From positions 7,566,001 through 7,630,000 of the forward strand of contig NC_079886.1 in assembly GCF_029227915.1 (NCBI RefSeq): a DNA stretch of 64,000 nt. The letters run 5' to 3'. A model generated the notes under the pieces. The model was given only the letters and a program-made list of their open reading frames with translations, made no database searches and was not told the origin of the DNA. Positions 1-11,800 of the stretch are shown piece by piece. The stretch comes from Hydractinia symbiolongicarpus (lineage: Eukaryota; Cnidaria; Hydrozoa; Anthoathecata; Hydractiniidae). The first letter of the stretch is position 1, and every line of letters begins with the position of its first letter. Both the position numbers and the translations under genes were made by a program.

Positions 1-411
1 GCTTGTACGGATTCTAGTTTATAGAAATAAAAAGCTGAGCTATAAAAATAATTTTATAATAATTTTTCTAAAACATTTTTGCGCAGAAGACCTATCCATA
101 TCTAAAAGCGTTACTGTTTTATGTAAAAAAAATTCCCCTAAAGGTACTACAAGGCTGCTTGAAGGTTGTTTTTTTAGACAACTTCATTTTTCATTTCAGC
201 CTCCAGCTATTAATGGCAAAATTTCGTCCTCAAAATTGACAAGAATTTGCTCAAAATGTAATATTTAAATTTTTACAAGAATTTGCTAAAACTCCTTTTT
301 GCTTCGATTATTTCATTATTCTCAAGACCTGTATTGTATGTAGCCTGCTAAGTTTTATTATCTACACTTGAGTAACTTTGAAAGTATTCAGCCTTTTGAG
401 TTACTTATTGG

Positions 412-514
412 CAACCTCGATCACAGGGCTTTTTTCTCTTTTTGACATCGGGACAGCGAGAAGGACGACGGCCGGCGTTATAAAAAAAGATAAAGAACCC
501 GGGGGTCGAGATTG
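412..514. mobile_element. MITE of the CAACCTCG family, copy 1
   Basis: The element starts CAACCTCGATCACAGGG and ends CCCGGGGGTCGAGATTG, which are imperfect inverted repeats continuing into a T-rich/A-rich inner arm. It is flanked by a direct repeat: 403-411 ACTTATTGG and 515-523 GCTTATTGG (8 of 9 identical). At about 103 bp it can only be non-autonomous. Further copies lie at 35482, 41954, 50601 and 50954. The 8-9 bp duplication would suit a hAT or Mutator-like transposase, but the parent element is not in the window. Confidence 0.7.
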
Positions 515-579
515 GCTTATTGGTTGTTTAGTTTTCGACTCAAATCTTAACTCAAACGTGTACCTGTTTAAAAATTGAG

Positions 580-595
580 CCCCCCCCCCCCCCCC
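580..595 (+). repeat. Poly-C tract
   Basis: A run of about 16 C residues in otherwise AT-rich DNA. Its exact length may be unreliable in the assembly. Confidence 0.8.
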
Positions 596-1772
596 TTGTT
601 ATTGTTAAAGTTTAAATTAAGAATATTCGTGTCATTAATTATTTTCAAACACTGGTGCACTTTTTCTGTCATTTAAAATTGGAAAGTACCTAAAATTTAA
701 AAGCTAAGGAAGCATTCTTGCAGAAATATCGGACTGTAGTACTTTTCTTTCCGACCTGTAACAACTTAGCCAGGAAAATAACAACTTTGCACCCAGACCC
801 TTTTTAAGATTCATTAACTCGAGTTTTTTTTTATTTTTATTTTAAATTTTAGATTTGATTATAAGTTAAATTTTAATTATTTTCTTCAGGTACTTTAATA
901 TTTAATTCCATTCGTATAAAGAAGAACTCAATCCTCATTTTGGGAAGTATTGATTACAGTAACCTCAAACTCTTCATCTTAGATGTTATTTTCGAATACA
1001 TTAGTGAAATAAATTTCGTATTTGGGAGAGTGTTGTTGTTACAACTCTGCTTGACATGTTTTCTGAATAAAATGGAAGTAATAGTTATTTGGCACAAAGG
1101 AAGAATCTAAGAATCCAATTATATAATGAATTCAAAAAATGGAGTAAAGGGAAAATATTATAGAGAAAGGGATGAAAGCCTAGGTAGGTTTAGCTAGCGT
1201 ATTGTTATTTCTAATTCTTTTATCGTACACCCACCAGCTCTCTGCAATGATATTAATTACAGCATATCTTGATGTGAATACCAAACTGCCGCATTATTTA
1301 TCCAAACATATGTAACCGTCACCCGTGTCCGTGATAGGCGCCGTTTAGCGTCGCCCTCCTCAAGCAAAGTGTGGATTATTATTGGCTCACAGAGGGAGAG
1401 ATTTCCCTTCTCCTTGGAGACTGATGCAAACAAATTTATCTTTGACTTACTGGCAAGTAAGACATTAGTAAATTATACACCATAAACAATCTGAATAGTA
1501 GAGAGCAATTATTCGAATCAAGATGGTAGCTTTATTTCGGTAAATCACAGGCAGAGTATAAAAACATGTCCAATTTGCAAATTTGAAATAGCTATTAAGC
1601 TAGCTAATATTATTTCAAGTTAAATGGCAAAGAAAACAAGTAAGTGTCACAGCTAAATTTAACTAACAAAATTTAAAAAATTATGTGGGATGTGACCACT
1701 AAATGACACGACTAAAATTACTGAAATTTTACTAAATTCTACTGGACTGACACAACACACAGGAGACTAAAA

Positions 1773-1905
1773 GGGAAACGGTTTCCTATGTTTTATAGCG
1801 AAATTCCCATGTCATATAGGAAAATTGTTTCCCATACAGGAAACTGTTACCTAAACTAATTTTTTTGATTTTAATTTGGGTTTCCCTTTTGGGAAACCGT
1901 TACCC
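1773..1905. repeat. Short inverted-repeat element
   Basis: GGGAAACGGTTTCC at the left is matched by the reverse complement of GGGAAACCGTTACCC at the right (13 of 14 positions). Related GGAAA/TTTCC arms occur between them. The layout suggests a palindromic MITE of about 133 bp. I found no clear target-site duplication. Confidence 0.5.
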
Positions 1906-3760
1906 ATTCTCAGAAGCAATTTACGGAATTGCGGAAAGAGCTTACGATAATATTTTTTTTTTCCTTCGGTGAAAATTTGCTGTGTCTATCATGTCCTCTT
2001 CCTTTTTATTTCTTTATTACTACATTACGGTTTATGTCAAGAACACAGATTTTATGTCAACAATAATTCATCTATCAACAGATTTGTGGACTAAACATGT
2101 CTTTCCTAGCAATGGGACTGTTTATCCGCAACGGTTTATTAACAGGCCATACATACAGCCTTGTATCCCAAAAGTCCTGCACATATAACTTTGACAAAAA
2201 ACATAATGTCAATCATACTGTGATGATATCATTATATACAAACGTTATTAAAACATTGTTGGTATAGAGTTATTAAAAAGGCTTTATTTCATACAATTTG
2301 TGTGATGAATATATACCTAATAAGGTCACATAATTTTGTAATATTTTAAAGGTTGTAATTTTGTGTGGCTGAGTCAACAAAATTAAAAGCGCTGTTTTGC
2401 ATTTCAGTAATAATTTGGACAAGCTCGAAAATAATTAAAGTTTATTAGTTATAACATAAAAGATGAATTTTATTAAAAAAGCTGCCAGAGCTTGCCCTCA
2501 CATTTAAAGGTGCTTTTGGGAAATTGACACCCTCATATATATCTGAATTGGGGGTAACGTCCATACTCATTGCCACACTTACCAGAAATAGGAGGAAATT
2601 ATGTAGGTATGGAAAATTGTTTTTCGTTAAGACATGGCACCATAAAAGAGCAAAAGAAGAAGGATCTTTTTTCATGTTTATACGTCTTGCTTTTAATTAC
2701 CACCTGGCCGCTTGCAGAATGGTATCTTAGCACTGAGGACTAGGTTTTTTCGACTTAGCAAAATTAAAAATAATAGACATAAGGCAAACAAGATTATCAT
2801 TTGAGCTAATTTAGATTTTCTATCAAGCAAAATAATTTGTGTCTGGTTTTGGGTAAAGTGGCAGGGAATTGGTGAGTTTGGATCTAAACTTAAATTCCTC
2901 TGCAGCAATTCTGTCCTTATTACCTTCTCTGGGCTTTGTCCCCAGAACTATAAGTCTGTACATTTTCTTACCCAATTATTAACAAGTTGGGCTTAAATTG
3001 TTAAATTAAATTGTATAGTGTGAAAAAGAAATGTATATAATTCTTTTTATATTTACGAGCCTTAGTTTTCGAGATATTTATGGTCAAATTGGTACTATGG
3101 TCACCAGCTGTCGATGAGGAATTTTTGTTCAGTAAATTATTAATTTGTGTGATGTAGTTTAGTGGTGATGTACAGTACCACCTAAATGTAACTTTACAGG
3201 TACACAAGTTTTACAACGTCGTGTAATAATCTCATGTCTACATAAAGAACCTTCACATATCTTTTGTTTACACATGAACTTAATTGCTTTCTATTGTTAT
3301 CGTCGTGTGCGAGTAATAACAATAAGATTTGATGAATCCTTTTGTGCTTACTATAACATGCATGCTATTGTTTGAAGGTGTTAACAATCACGAAAGCTAA
3401 ACAATTACGAAAGCTATTTTTTTTAAAAAAATGAACGAACACGCGTAAAGCGTTAAAGATTTTGTGTTTAATGTAAAATCATGTTTATGCGAAGAATGTA
3501 AAATCAAAGCGATTATAATGAAACTTTTTATAATAGCTTTGTAACTTGCGCATTGCTACCTGTTTTTTTATTTCTATTTTGAGACAACTGTTTCGTTGTG
3601 CATGCCGCTAAAAATAGTAGTTTCGAATACTAGTGTCGGTGGATCAAATAAAACTTACTTGACAAAGATTAAAATAAATAAAGTAATTTGCCACTTTCGT
3701 GAATCCCAAGTTTTATTAATTTTTTGTTGCGTTGCGTTTTGTTACATCACTGTAGATTGT

Positions 3761-3899
3761 TTAAAAATGATGGAAAAAGCATCGTAGAAAGCAAGAACAT
3801 CACTCTAGATTGTTAAAAAATCATTAAAATGGAATCGTTAAAAGCGAAAAGATCGCCGTAGGTCATTTAAAAATGATGGAAACAGCATCATAGAAAGCG
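3761..3899 (+). repeat. Imperfect direct repeat
   Basis: A roughly 33-bp segment containing AAAAATGATGGAAA and CATCRTAGAAAGC occurs at 3761-3793 and again at 3867-3899. The sequence between is related, with AAATCATTAAAATGG-like spacers. This looks like a degenerate tandem duplication with a period of about 106 bp. No coding role is apparent. Confidence 0.5.
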
Positions 3900-5686
3900 A
3901 AAAAAAGATGAAAACGGGATCGTAAAAATGATCGTTTCAATTCGTATAAATTGTAAAACGATACAACATTAAGGTTTTTGTAAAAACAAAAAATTGCGCG
4001 CAAAACATGAGATTCTATCAAAGTATCATAATAAATCGCATGTAAAAACAAAAGATAAAATGTTGCTGTTCATGAGTAGAAACAATAAAGCTTTGTTACA
4101 TTTTATATTTTTTCTTCTGTTGATCCCTCAACAGCTATAGCAATTAAATAAAAGTTTACATCAGCTAATTAAAGTTCGCATGTAAAATATGAACTCTATT
4201 GTTTTTACCGAGCAAAAATAACTCATGTATTTAACAATAGGTTCACAATAACAACGAAAGTTCTGACACTACCAAGGTTCATGTGAAGGGGATAAATGTG
4301 CATGATACACAGATAAGGCATTCTGAGATTAATGTCTGAGATTAATTTTATTTATGTTTTGGGATGAATATACTTAGTTTTATTTTCACTGTTATGAATA
4401 TAATGATGGGTTCATCCCCTGAAGAAAAATTAGTGTATGGAACTTGTATGTATGTATATGCTCCAACAGCTCCAAGTGGTTTAGTGACCAAAGAACAGCA
4501 CAGATTTAAATCTCAGTGCGCTGAAATTTGTTACCTAATTTGAAGATGCCTGCTAGTTTTTTTGCATAATAATGAAATTAAAGTAGATTTAAGTTATCTA
4601 ATAGTATCTAATGTAGTTTATTTTTTTTTTAAGTAATACAAATTATTGTAACTGGTTTCTTACTGCAAGGTTCTTATCAACAAACAAAAAAATATGACCA
4701 AAGAAATGTGTTTTTAGAGTAAGAAGGCTTTGAGCGTAGAAGTCCAATTATTAGGTCTGAGTGCTCTAATTACTCCAAGTGAACTGCTTCTCAAGGAGTT
4801 CATCAAGATTCCATTCTGACCGCCCAAAATTACCAAAGAAATAAGTCGAGCACTTGGACCACACAGAACCAAATCTTGTGCGTGAAAGAAATAGCCCTGC
4901 GATGAAATGTGTTGATTTCTAAAAAATTGCTGGAAGTCTCAAAGTCTTTTGGATTTCAAAATTAGTATTACTTCTTTTCATGGTATTAAATTCTGGTAAA
5001 TTATTTTTGTTACAACGTTGAAAAACATGCACAGTTTCTAACATCTTCTTGGGTAAACATAATGTTAAAATTTTATAGTGCTCGGTTGCATAAACATTGT
5101 CCCACACAAATTTCCAATTCCTTGCAAGATTTACATTCGTGAGAACAACACAATTCTGGTTCGGTAGCAAGAAAGCTGTAACTCTTTACGCAATGTAAAT
5201 GAACTTCATCCGTATAAATCTTAAGCTATAGACGCCGTGTTATGTCACAATTCAACAAAGTATGTACGAATCAAGTTGGCTTTTGTGTGATAATGGCGGT
5301 GACTGCGGCAAAATTTGAACATTAAAAAATGCGAAATTTAAAAATTTTTGTGCCATGTTGTTTTTGTGATACGTACAAGAATGTTTTTTATCGCATAAAA
5401 ACATATGTAGTTTTTTTCATTAGTTCTCCTTTAAAGACTAACATTCTTACCAAGGTATTTTTTAAGGTATTTGTTACCATATTGAAGAAAATATTTTGTA
5501 ACATTTGTTTCCTTTAAGTTGGATTTATGCTGAATTTACAGAAAAATTTTAAACAACCTGAGAATAACATAAAATGCAAAATACCCATCCTTGTTTAAAA
5601 AATTCAGAATTTGGGTAAGAAGCAAATTTTCAAAATCCACATTCTTTTTTTCCACAATTTTTTTCTGCATTTTTATTTCTTCCCAG

Positions 5687-5781
5687 GTATCCTTTGGAAA
5701 GCTTAGTAAATCATCACTAAGACCCAAATATCAATATGATGACTACCACAGCTATGTAAAAGCCTGTCAATATTGTTTCAG
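5687..5781 (+). CDS. Candidate upstream coding exon of the TRPM2 gene
   Basis: A strong acceptor (long pyrimidine tract ending TTCTTCCCAG) precedes 5687, and one frame stays open across the segment. The other two frames stop quickly. If the donor is at TTTCA|GTGATA (5781/5782), the phase fits the next exon at 5867. The donor is weak and the peptide shows no known motif. It could be untranslated, or not an exon at all. TRPM N-termini upstream of the first homology region are poorly conserved, so similarity cannot settle it. Confidence 0.25.
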
Positions 5782-5866
5782 TGATAAAAACTGGAGTTAA
5801 AGAAATTTAGCTGAATTTGTAATGCACTTTACACTTTATACTTTATTGTGTTTGTTCTGTGTTTAG

Positions 5867-8800
5867 ATGACATGAGAGCAAAGCTAGATAGCCATACCCG
5901 AGGCACTAGAATATCACCTTCAGAAACTGTTATAGAGTTGAAAAAGCAAAAAAGGAGAAGGAAAAATTCTCTAACATCTGGTTCTGGATTGTTAAATTCA
6001 GCCAGAGATCTTAACGTAAGTTTCTTCCTTTATACGTCAATTCTAATTTGTATACACAACACTTTAATCAACTATTGTTAACAATGGGCAACCAGTTATT
6101 TAATTATCAAATTTGGTAACTATATACCTTGAGTCTCTTGATAGGGTTTTCATAAGGCTCTATCAAGCCATATTACAGTGTTCAGAGAACTGCGCACACA
6201 GTTGGGAGCCTTATGGGCCTGACACCTGGGAAAAACTACCTGTGACATTGTAATCCAATGATTTTTCCCTTGTTATTTGATAGCCTTTGTATTACTATTA
6301 GTCTTGTTAGTAACTGACTGCCAAAATGCTTTTAGTGGTAGTGTTTTTATTTTAAAACATTGGAAATGCAAGCTTGATGTTTGGATCTAAGTTTAAAAAT
6401 TTTTTATTGAGTTCTTTGGGGAATCAGTAAATGGCAATTTTTTTGCTATGGTTAACCTTTTTTACAGGCAAGAACAAGGGATATGTTTTTTGCTTTAAGG
6501 ACTGCAAATGTGACGATTTCTACCTGTTAGACTGCTGCGTTCCGAAATTCTTTGGGTTTTGAATGTTTGTTGCTGGTAGAAATAAAAATGCATAAAAAAG
6601 GAATTGGGATTTTTGATGATCAGCTCCCCCGGTAGAGGAGGATACTCTCTGAAAGCATTTTAAAAATTTACAAAAAAATGCTTGTTTTCTAGTTTTGCAA
6701 ATGTAAAATGTTATAAATCTTTTCTATTATATTTTTAGAGACGCAGAACTTTTATTTCCAGACATTTTGACAAAAGAGAATGCCTTAGATATATTGAAGT
6801 CACAGATAGATCTGGCAACAAGTAAGGATTAAAAGATAGGATTTATGATTAGCCAAATGTATTGGTTATTCTACAAGACTTGTAGAGAATTTCTGTAACT
6901 TTTCTTTGCTAGAGCAAGTTATGAAACAGTTGCCCAAATTCTTAAAGAAGTAGTAAAGAAGTAAAAATACTTTCTCTACTAACTTTAAAAATATAAAAGC
7001 TGAACTTTTTGACTGTTTAGCAATATTTATACAATAGAAGTGACTTTTTTCTACTTATAGCCTTCGTAGATTGCAAATTTATTACTAAAAAGATAGAAAC
7101 ATTTTCTGTCTTGATACAATGCATAGTGGCATAGGAAACATATGTAAAGCAAGTCCAACTGTTGTACTTGATCAGAATTTTTGAGCTATAGATGAATTAG
7201 GTGTATATTTTGTCAAACCAATAATTTCTTAAAAATTATATATTCTCTGTAACTAACTAAAAACTGAGACATTAGTAAATCATAGTTAACTAATTATAGT
7301 ATTCATGGAACAAAATTTTTCAATATAAAAGAACTGGATAAACAATATCAACTTGTTTTGTGTATAAAATATTTTTTTTCTACTTTAGAAAGTGTGGTTG
7401 TGGTCTAACAAGAGTAAAACATTCTAAAAATACAATCATTAGCCAAGATGCTGAGTGGACACCAGACAAATGTACAATAAGGATACCAACAGATGCATAT
7501 GGAGAAATCAAATTTGATGATCAAACTAACAGCACTAATAAACCTGTAAGAATTGTTCTCATTTCTTTTCCCTTCATAGGATAATTTTTTGAAGGCAGTA
7601 ACTAATATTAATACACTAGTCGTTGCCCGTGGAAAATCCACGGGATCGGCCGTCCTTTATATTAACCCGTCGCAACAAAGCGGATAAAAATATATCGCAT
7701 TTGATATTCGTGTTTCCGTAACATCATTTTCTAACTCAGCGGGGGGTCCGCGCAGAGACAGACAGACGGAATACGGCTATTATTATAGAGACAACTAAAG
7801 AAATCGCACATCTTCTAACAATAATATCTGGAAATAAAACACAACAAACCCTTGAGAATCTTAGACACGTCATAGGGTTAGCGTAAAAACTTTTATTTCA
7901 CTACGTCATAATTTTTAAGTTATGCATTTCTTTTTAATCATGATATTCTAGCTTATAAAATTTAAACAATAGACAATCAAAAAAATTCGTATTATTGAGA
8001 ACAGGTCAGTCTCACTCTATCAGTAAACTCTTCATTAGTGTAAGTTAAAGCCATCACACTCCTTTACCATATAACTAGTTTAAATAAACATAAGCCTTTT
8101 AATAATGTTACTGTTGTTTTGATAACAGAACATGGTATTTGAATTTTAGTACAAATTGGGCATATCATAACTACATCTTAACTACAACTGTCACTACACC
8201 TTTATTTCTAGTATGTGCGACTCTCCGATGATACAAAAGCTGAAGATGTTATTAGAATTATGACAGAGAAATGGGAACTAGAGTTACCAACCTTGGTGAT
8301 ATCAGTTACTGGTGGAGCTAAAAGTTTTAATTTAAAGCCACGTTTGAAAGAGGTGTTTAACAAGGGTTTGATCAAGGTAGCTGTTTCCACTGGGGCATGG
8401 ATTATTACTGGTAAGGAAAAAAGTGTTTTCAAATATTATTATAATCAGAAGTTGGTCCAGTGTTTTTGCTATAGTTACTGCATGTGGTGAAAACATTTGT
8501 ATTATCACATGCATTCTTCTTATACATATTTGTAAGTCCTATGGATAGAAAAAAAAAGGGCAGACAAACAATGAAAAAGATAACTGATTTATCCATAGAA
8601 AAATTTTTTTTGGATTGTTAGGATTATTAGGATTATGCCTTTAGAAGAATGATTAAAGAGATATTTAGTGTTTAAAGGTTTTTTTCATGACGTCATAAAC
8701 CCCCCTGTTACCAAACAGGTGAGTTGGCTCAGCTTTTAGGAATTTGAATAACATTGATCTTGGGTGGCTACTAGTTACTTGCCCCAGGGGAGATGTCAGA

Positions 8801-11800
8801 TTTTTTAGATGTTGATTTTAGCATGACAGCTTAATATTTGAGTGTGTTGTTCTTCTTTTAGGCGGAACAAATACTGGTGTAATGCAGCATGTAGGAGAAG
8901 CTGTAAAACATAGGGGGAGCGTCAGTAATGTTGGTCGTTCAAATATTAATGTCATTGGCATTGCTCCCTGGGGAGTGCTGGAATCACCAGAAAGTTTGAT
9001 ATCCAAGGTTCTGTTTCTTATGTGTTGCATTCGTCACATGTTGTAAACCGTAATTATTTGGAAGTACACGCTTAGGCACTTCAAGCAAATTTTTGGTTAA
9101 AACCACTATAACGATCGTAGTGTAATAACATTTAACTTTGGCAGTTTGATACAAGGAATCTTTGTTGTTTGAGGTGGAATGAATATTTTAATAAGTTTTA
9201 GTGATTTGACTTTTCTAGGATGGGTTAGGGTTATATCCTGCAAAATACAAGTGTTCTTCCCTTGACACAAGCAAGACTGGTTTGGATCACAATCATTCAC
9301 ATTTTCTTTTGGTGGACAATGGAACGACAGGAGAGTATGGAACAGAAATACAACTTCGATCAAGAGTTGAGAACGCACTATCAAAGTGCAAAGTAAAATC
9401 AAAAGCAGAAAAAAGTAAGCATTGCTTCTTTAGATGGCATTTCATGTTATGATGAAAGTGAGTGAATTAGTTTTGATGGAATTGTTGTTTGATACAGGAT
9501 ATAGTTGTTAAGATGACATATCTGGACATCATATCTAATTCAGGTCTATACAGAGCGAAATATTAGACTGTATATTGGGAAACCTAACAAACTAACATTT
9601 TAACCTCATTCTCGTAATTATTTTAATTTTTTTCAACCTCAGGTGCTATTGATATTCCTGTCGTGATCCTCTGTCTTGAAGGTGGACCAAATACTATTAA
9701 AACAATGCTGTCAGCTATTCAAAGTGGAACACCAGCTGTTGTGATTGATGGTAGTGGCCGGGCAGCAGATGTTGTGTCTTATGCATACAAGCATTTGATA
9801 GAGTAAGGTTTTTTGGACAGAAGTTTAAAACTTAAATTCCAATTAAAAGTGATTCTCAATTAAATTTGAGCTATGTTTTATGTTTTTATTGTTTTCCAGT
9901 TAATATTAATACTACTACCAATGAGAGCTCATCACAGGTGGTCTAGGTGCATTTAAATTAAGTGATAAAAATCATACAGGAACAACAAACTTCAAAGCTG
10001 TCTTAAAAAGAACAATTTTTTTCTGGCTGCAGCACAAAGTTTTTTTTTATTATTTAAAAACTGAGCATGAATATGTAACTTTAAACACTGCTAAACTTTG
10101 TGTATCAGGATTTCTCATTGGTGGCAGCTCATAAAAAATTTAGAAAGTTTAAAGCTACATACATGCCTTTTAGCACTTTTAACCGAGAATATTGTAATGC
10201 TTCTGCTTTGTGCTTAAATCATTTTGAAATTTTTCGTAACATCTTGTGATCTGTAGATTATGGTACTATTTAGACTTTGTATGATACCTTTCAAAAGTTC
10301 ATAAATAACAGACAGCGACATTTAGGCTTTGTATGGAAGTTTTTATGACATAAGGATGTTTAGGTTCCGTTCCAAAACCGTCAACATTAAAACTAGCAAG
10401 AAACCTTTTGATCCATTAGTTTTCTCACCCGCAAACAGGAAACAAAGCATTTTTGAAGAAGCCCTAAACTAGACAACTGTAAAAACCAGTTTCATTTAAG
10501 TACGGTGACAAAGCAAAGAATATTATTTTCATTATCAAAGCTATTATCATGACCCAATTTGAGATTCACAATGTCTTACGTATAAGCAAGCACACTACCA
10601 CTAGGTCAACTCTAGTTATTCCTAAGAACTTATTTTTATGAAAACATTATGTATACGTAAAAATTTGTTTCTGCTGGCAATATAAGATTTTAACCTTAAG
10701 ATATCACTTTCATTCTTTTAGTGGAGGCCCAGGTATTAGTGTAATTGATCCAGAATATGTTGAAGACATACAAAAAAAAGTGGAAGAAGTATTTGGAAAA
10801 GATAAAATGCTGTCTGTATACAATGAAATTGAGGCATTGCTCCGAAATCAAAAAATGGTATTTGTATAATTTTAATTAAATAAATATTTTGATTTACAAA
10901 AGTTTCATTTCTTTATTTCTTATCGTCAATGTTTATGTCTTATTTTGTGCTCTGTAAAAGAGGGTGGCAACTGTAGTGATAAGCCTTAGAATATATACAA
11001 ATTCTTTCTAGATATCTGTGTTTCGACTTGATGACAATGTTGCAAAAAGTGATATGGATTTGGCAATATTAAGAGCACTGCTCAAAGGTAATACATATTT
11101 AAATTTTCAAGACCTTGTGTTGATATTTTCTTGGAACGTAGCGAAGTAGTAATGCGGTTTTCTTTGTAACCACAAGGTCTGTAGCTCAGCACGGGAATAA
11201 TTACCAAGTGCCTTTACCACAGGTACTATTCAACCTATGCCATGCGAGGTAAAATGTTTATGAATGGCAATGTAAATCTATCACAAGTTTTTCGTTAAGC
11301 CCCCTTTTCCCCAGGGCTTAGTTGTCAGATATGAGGTGCTAACAAATTGTCAATTTGTCTCTTATTGCAAAACAACAATGTAAAATAGATTTGCTCTACA
11401 TCTCAAAACGTAGTTTGATATCTTTTTTTGCTCAATACCTGATGAGTATCTGAATTCTTGCCAAAAAATTTCTTTTTTTGCTTGTTTTTTCTTTATGTGC
11501 ACTCTGTTTTACACACTGTTACACGGTCAGTCATAGCATCAAGAAAGAACATTGTATTAAGAATCTTTAAGTAGAATAGTAATGCATCTCCCTGTGCTTT
11601 TAATGACTACACATGGTGGTAAATAATTTCACCCGTTAACATTCTAATAACAAAATTTTAACTTTAAGGTTTAGAAATCTATCCTTTAACCTGGAGTAGC
11701 TTGAAGTTCAGATAAACGATCTCGACTTTTGTTATCGACCTATTTCCTTTTTTTATTATTATTAAAATTACTTACCAAGAATAGCCTCTTCAGTTCCTAT

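Larger units (their letters stand above)
1..5686. other. Gene-free upstream region
   Basis: No open frame here resembles a known protein, and none has credible splice sites joined to a neighbour. The sequence is AT-rich with many short homopolymers. It holds a short terminal-inverted-repeat element near 0.4 kb, a poly-C run at about 580-595, a palindromic element near 1.8 kb and a direct repeat near 3.8 kb. The promoter and first exon of the downstream TRPM2 gene may lie in the last part, but I cannot place them. Confidence 0.5.
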
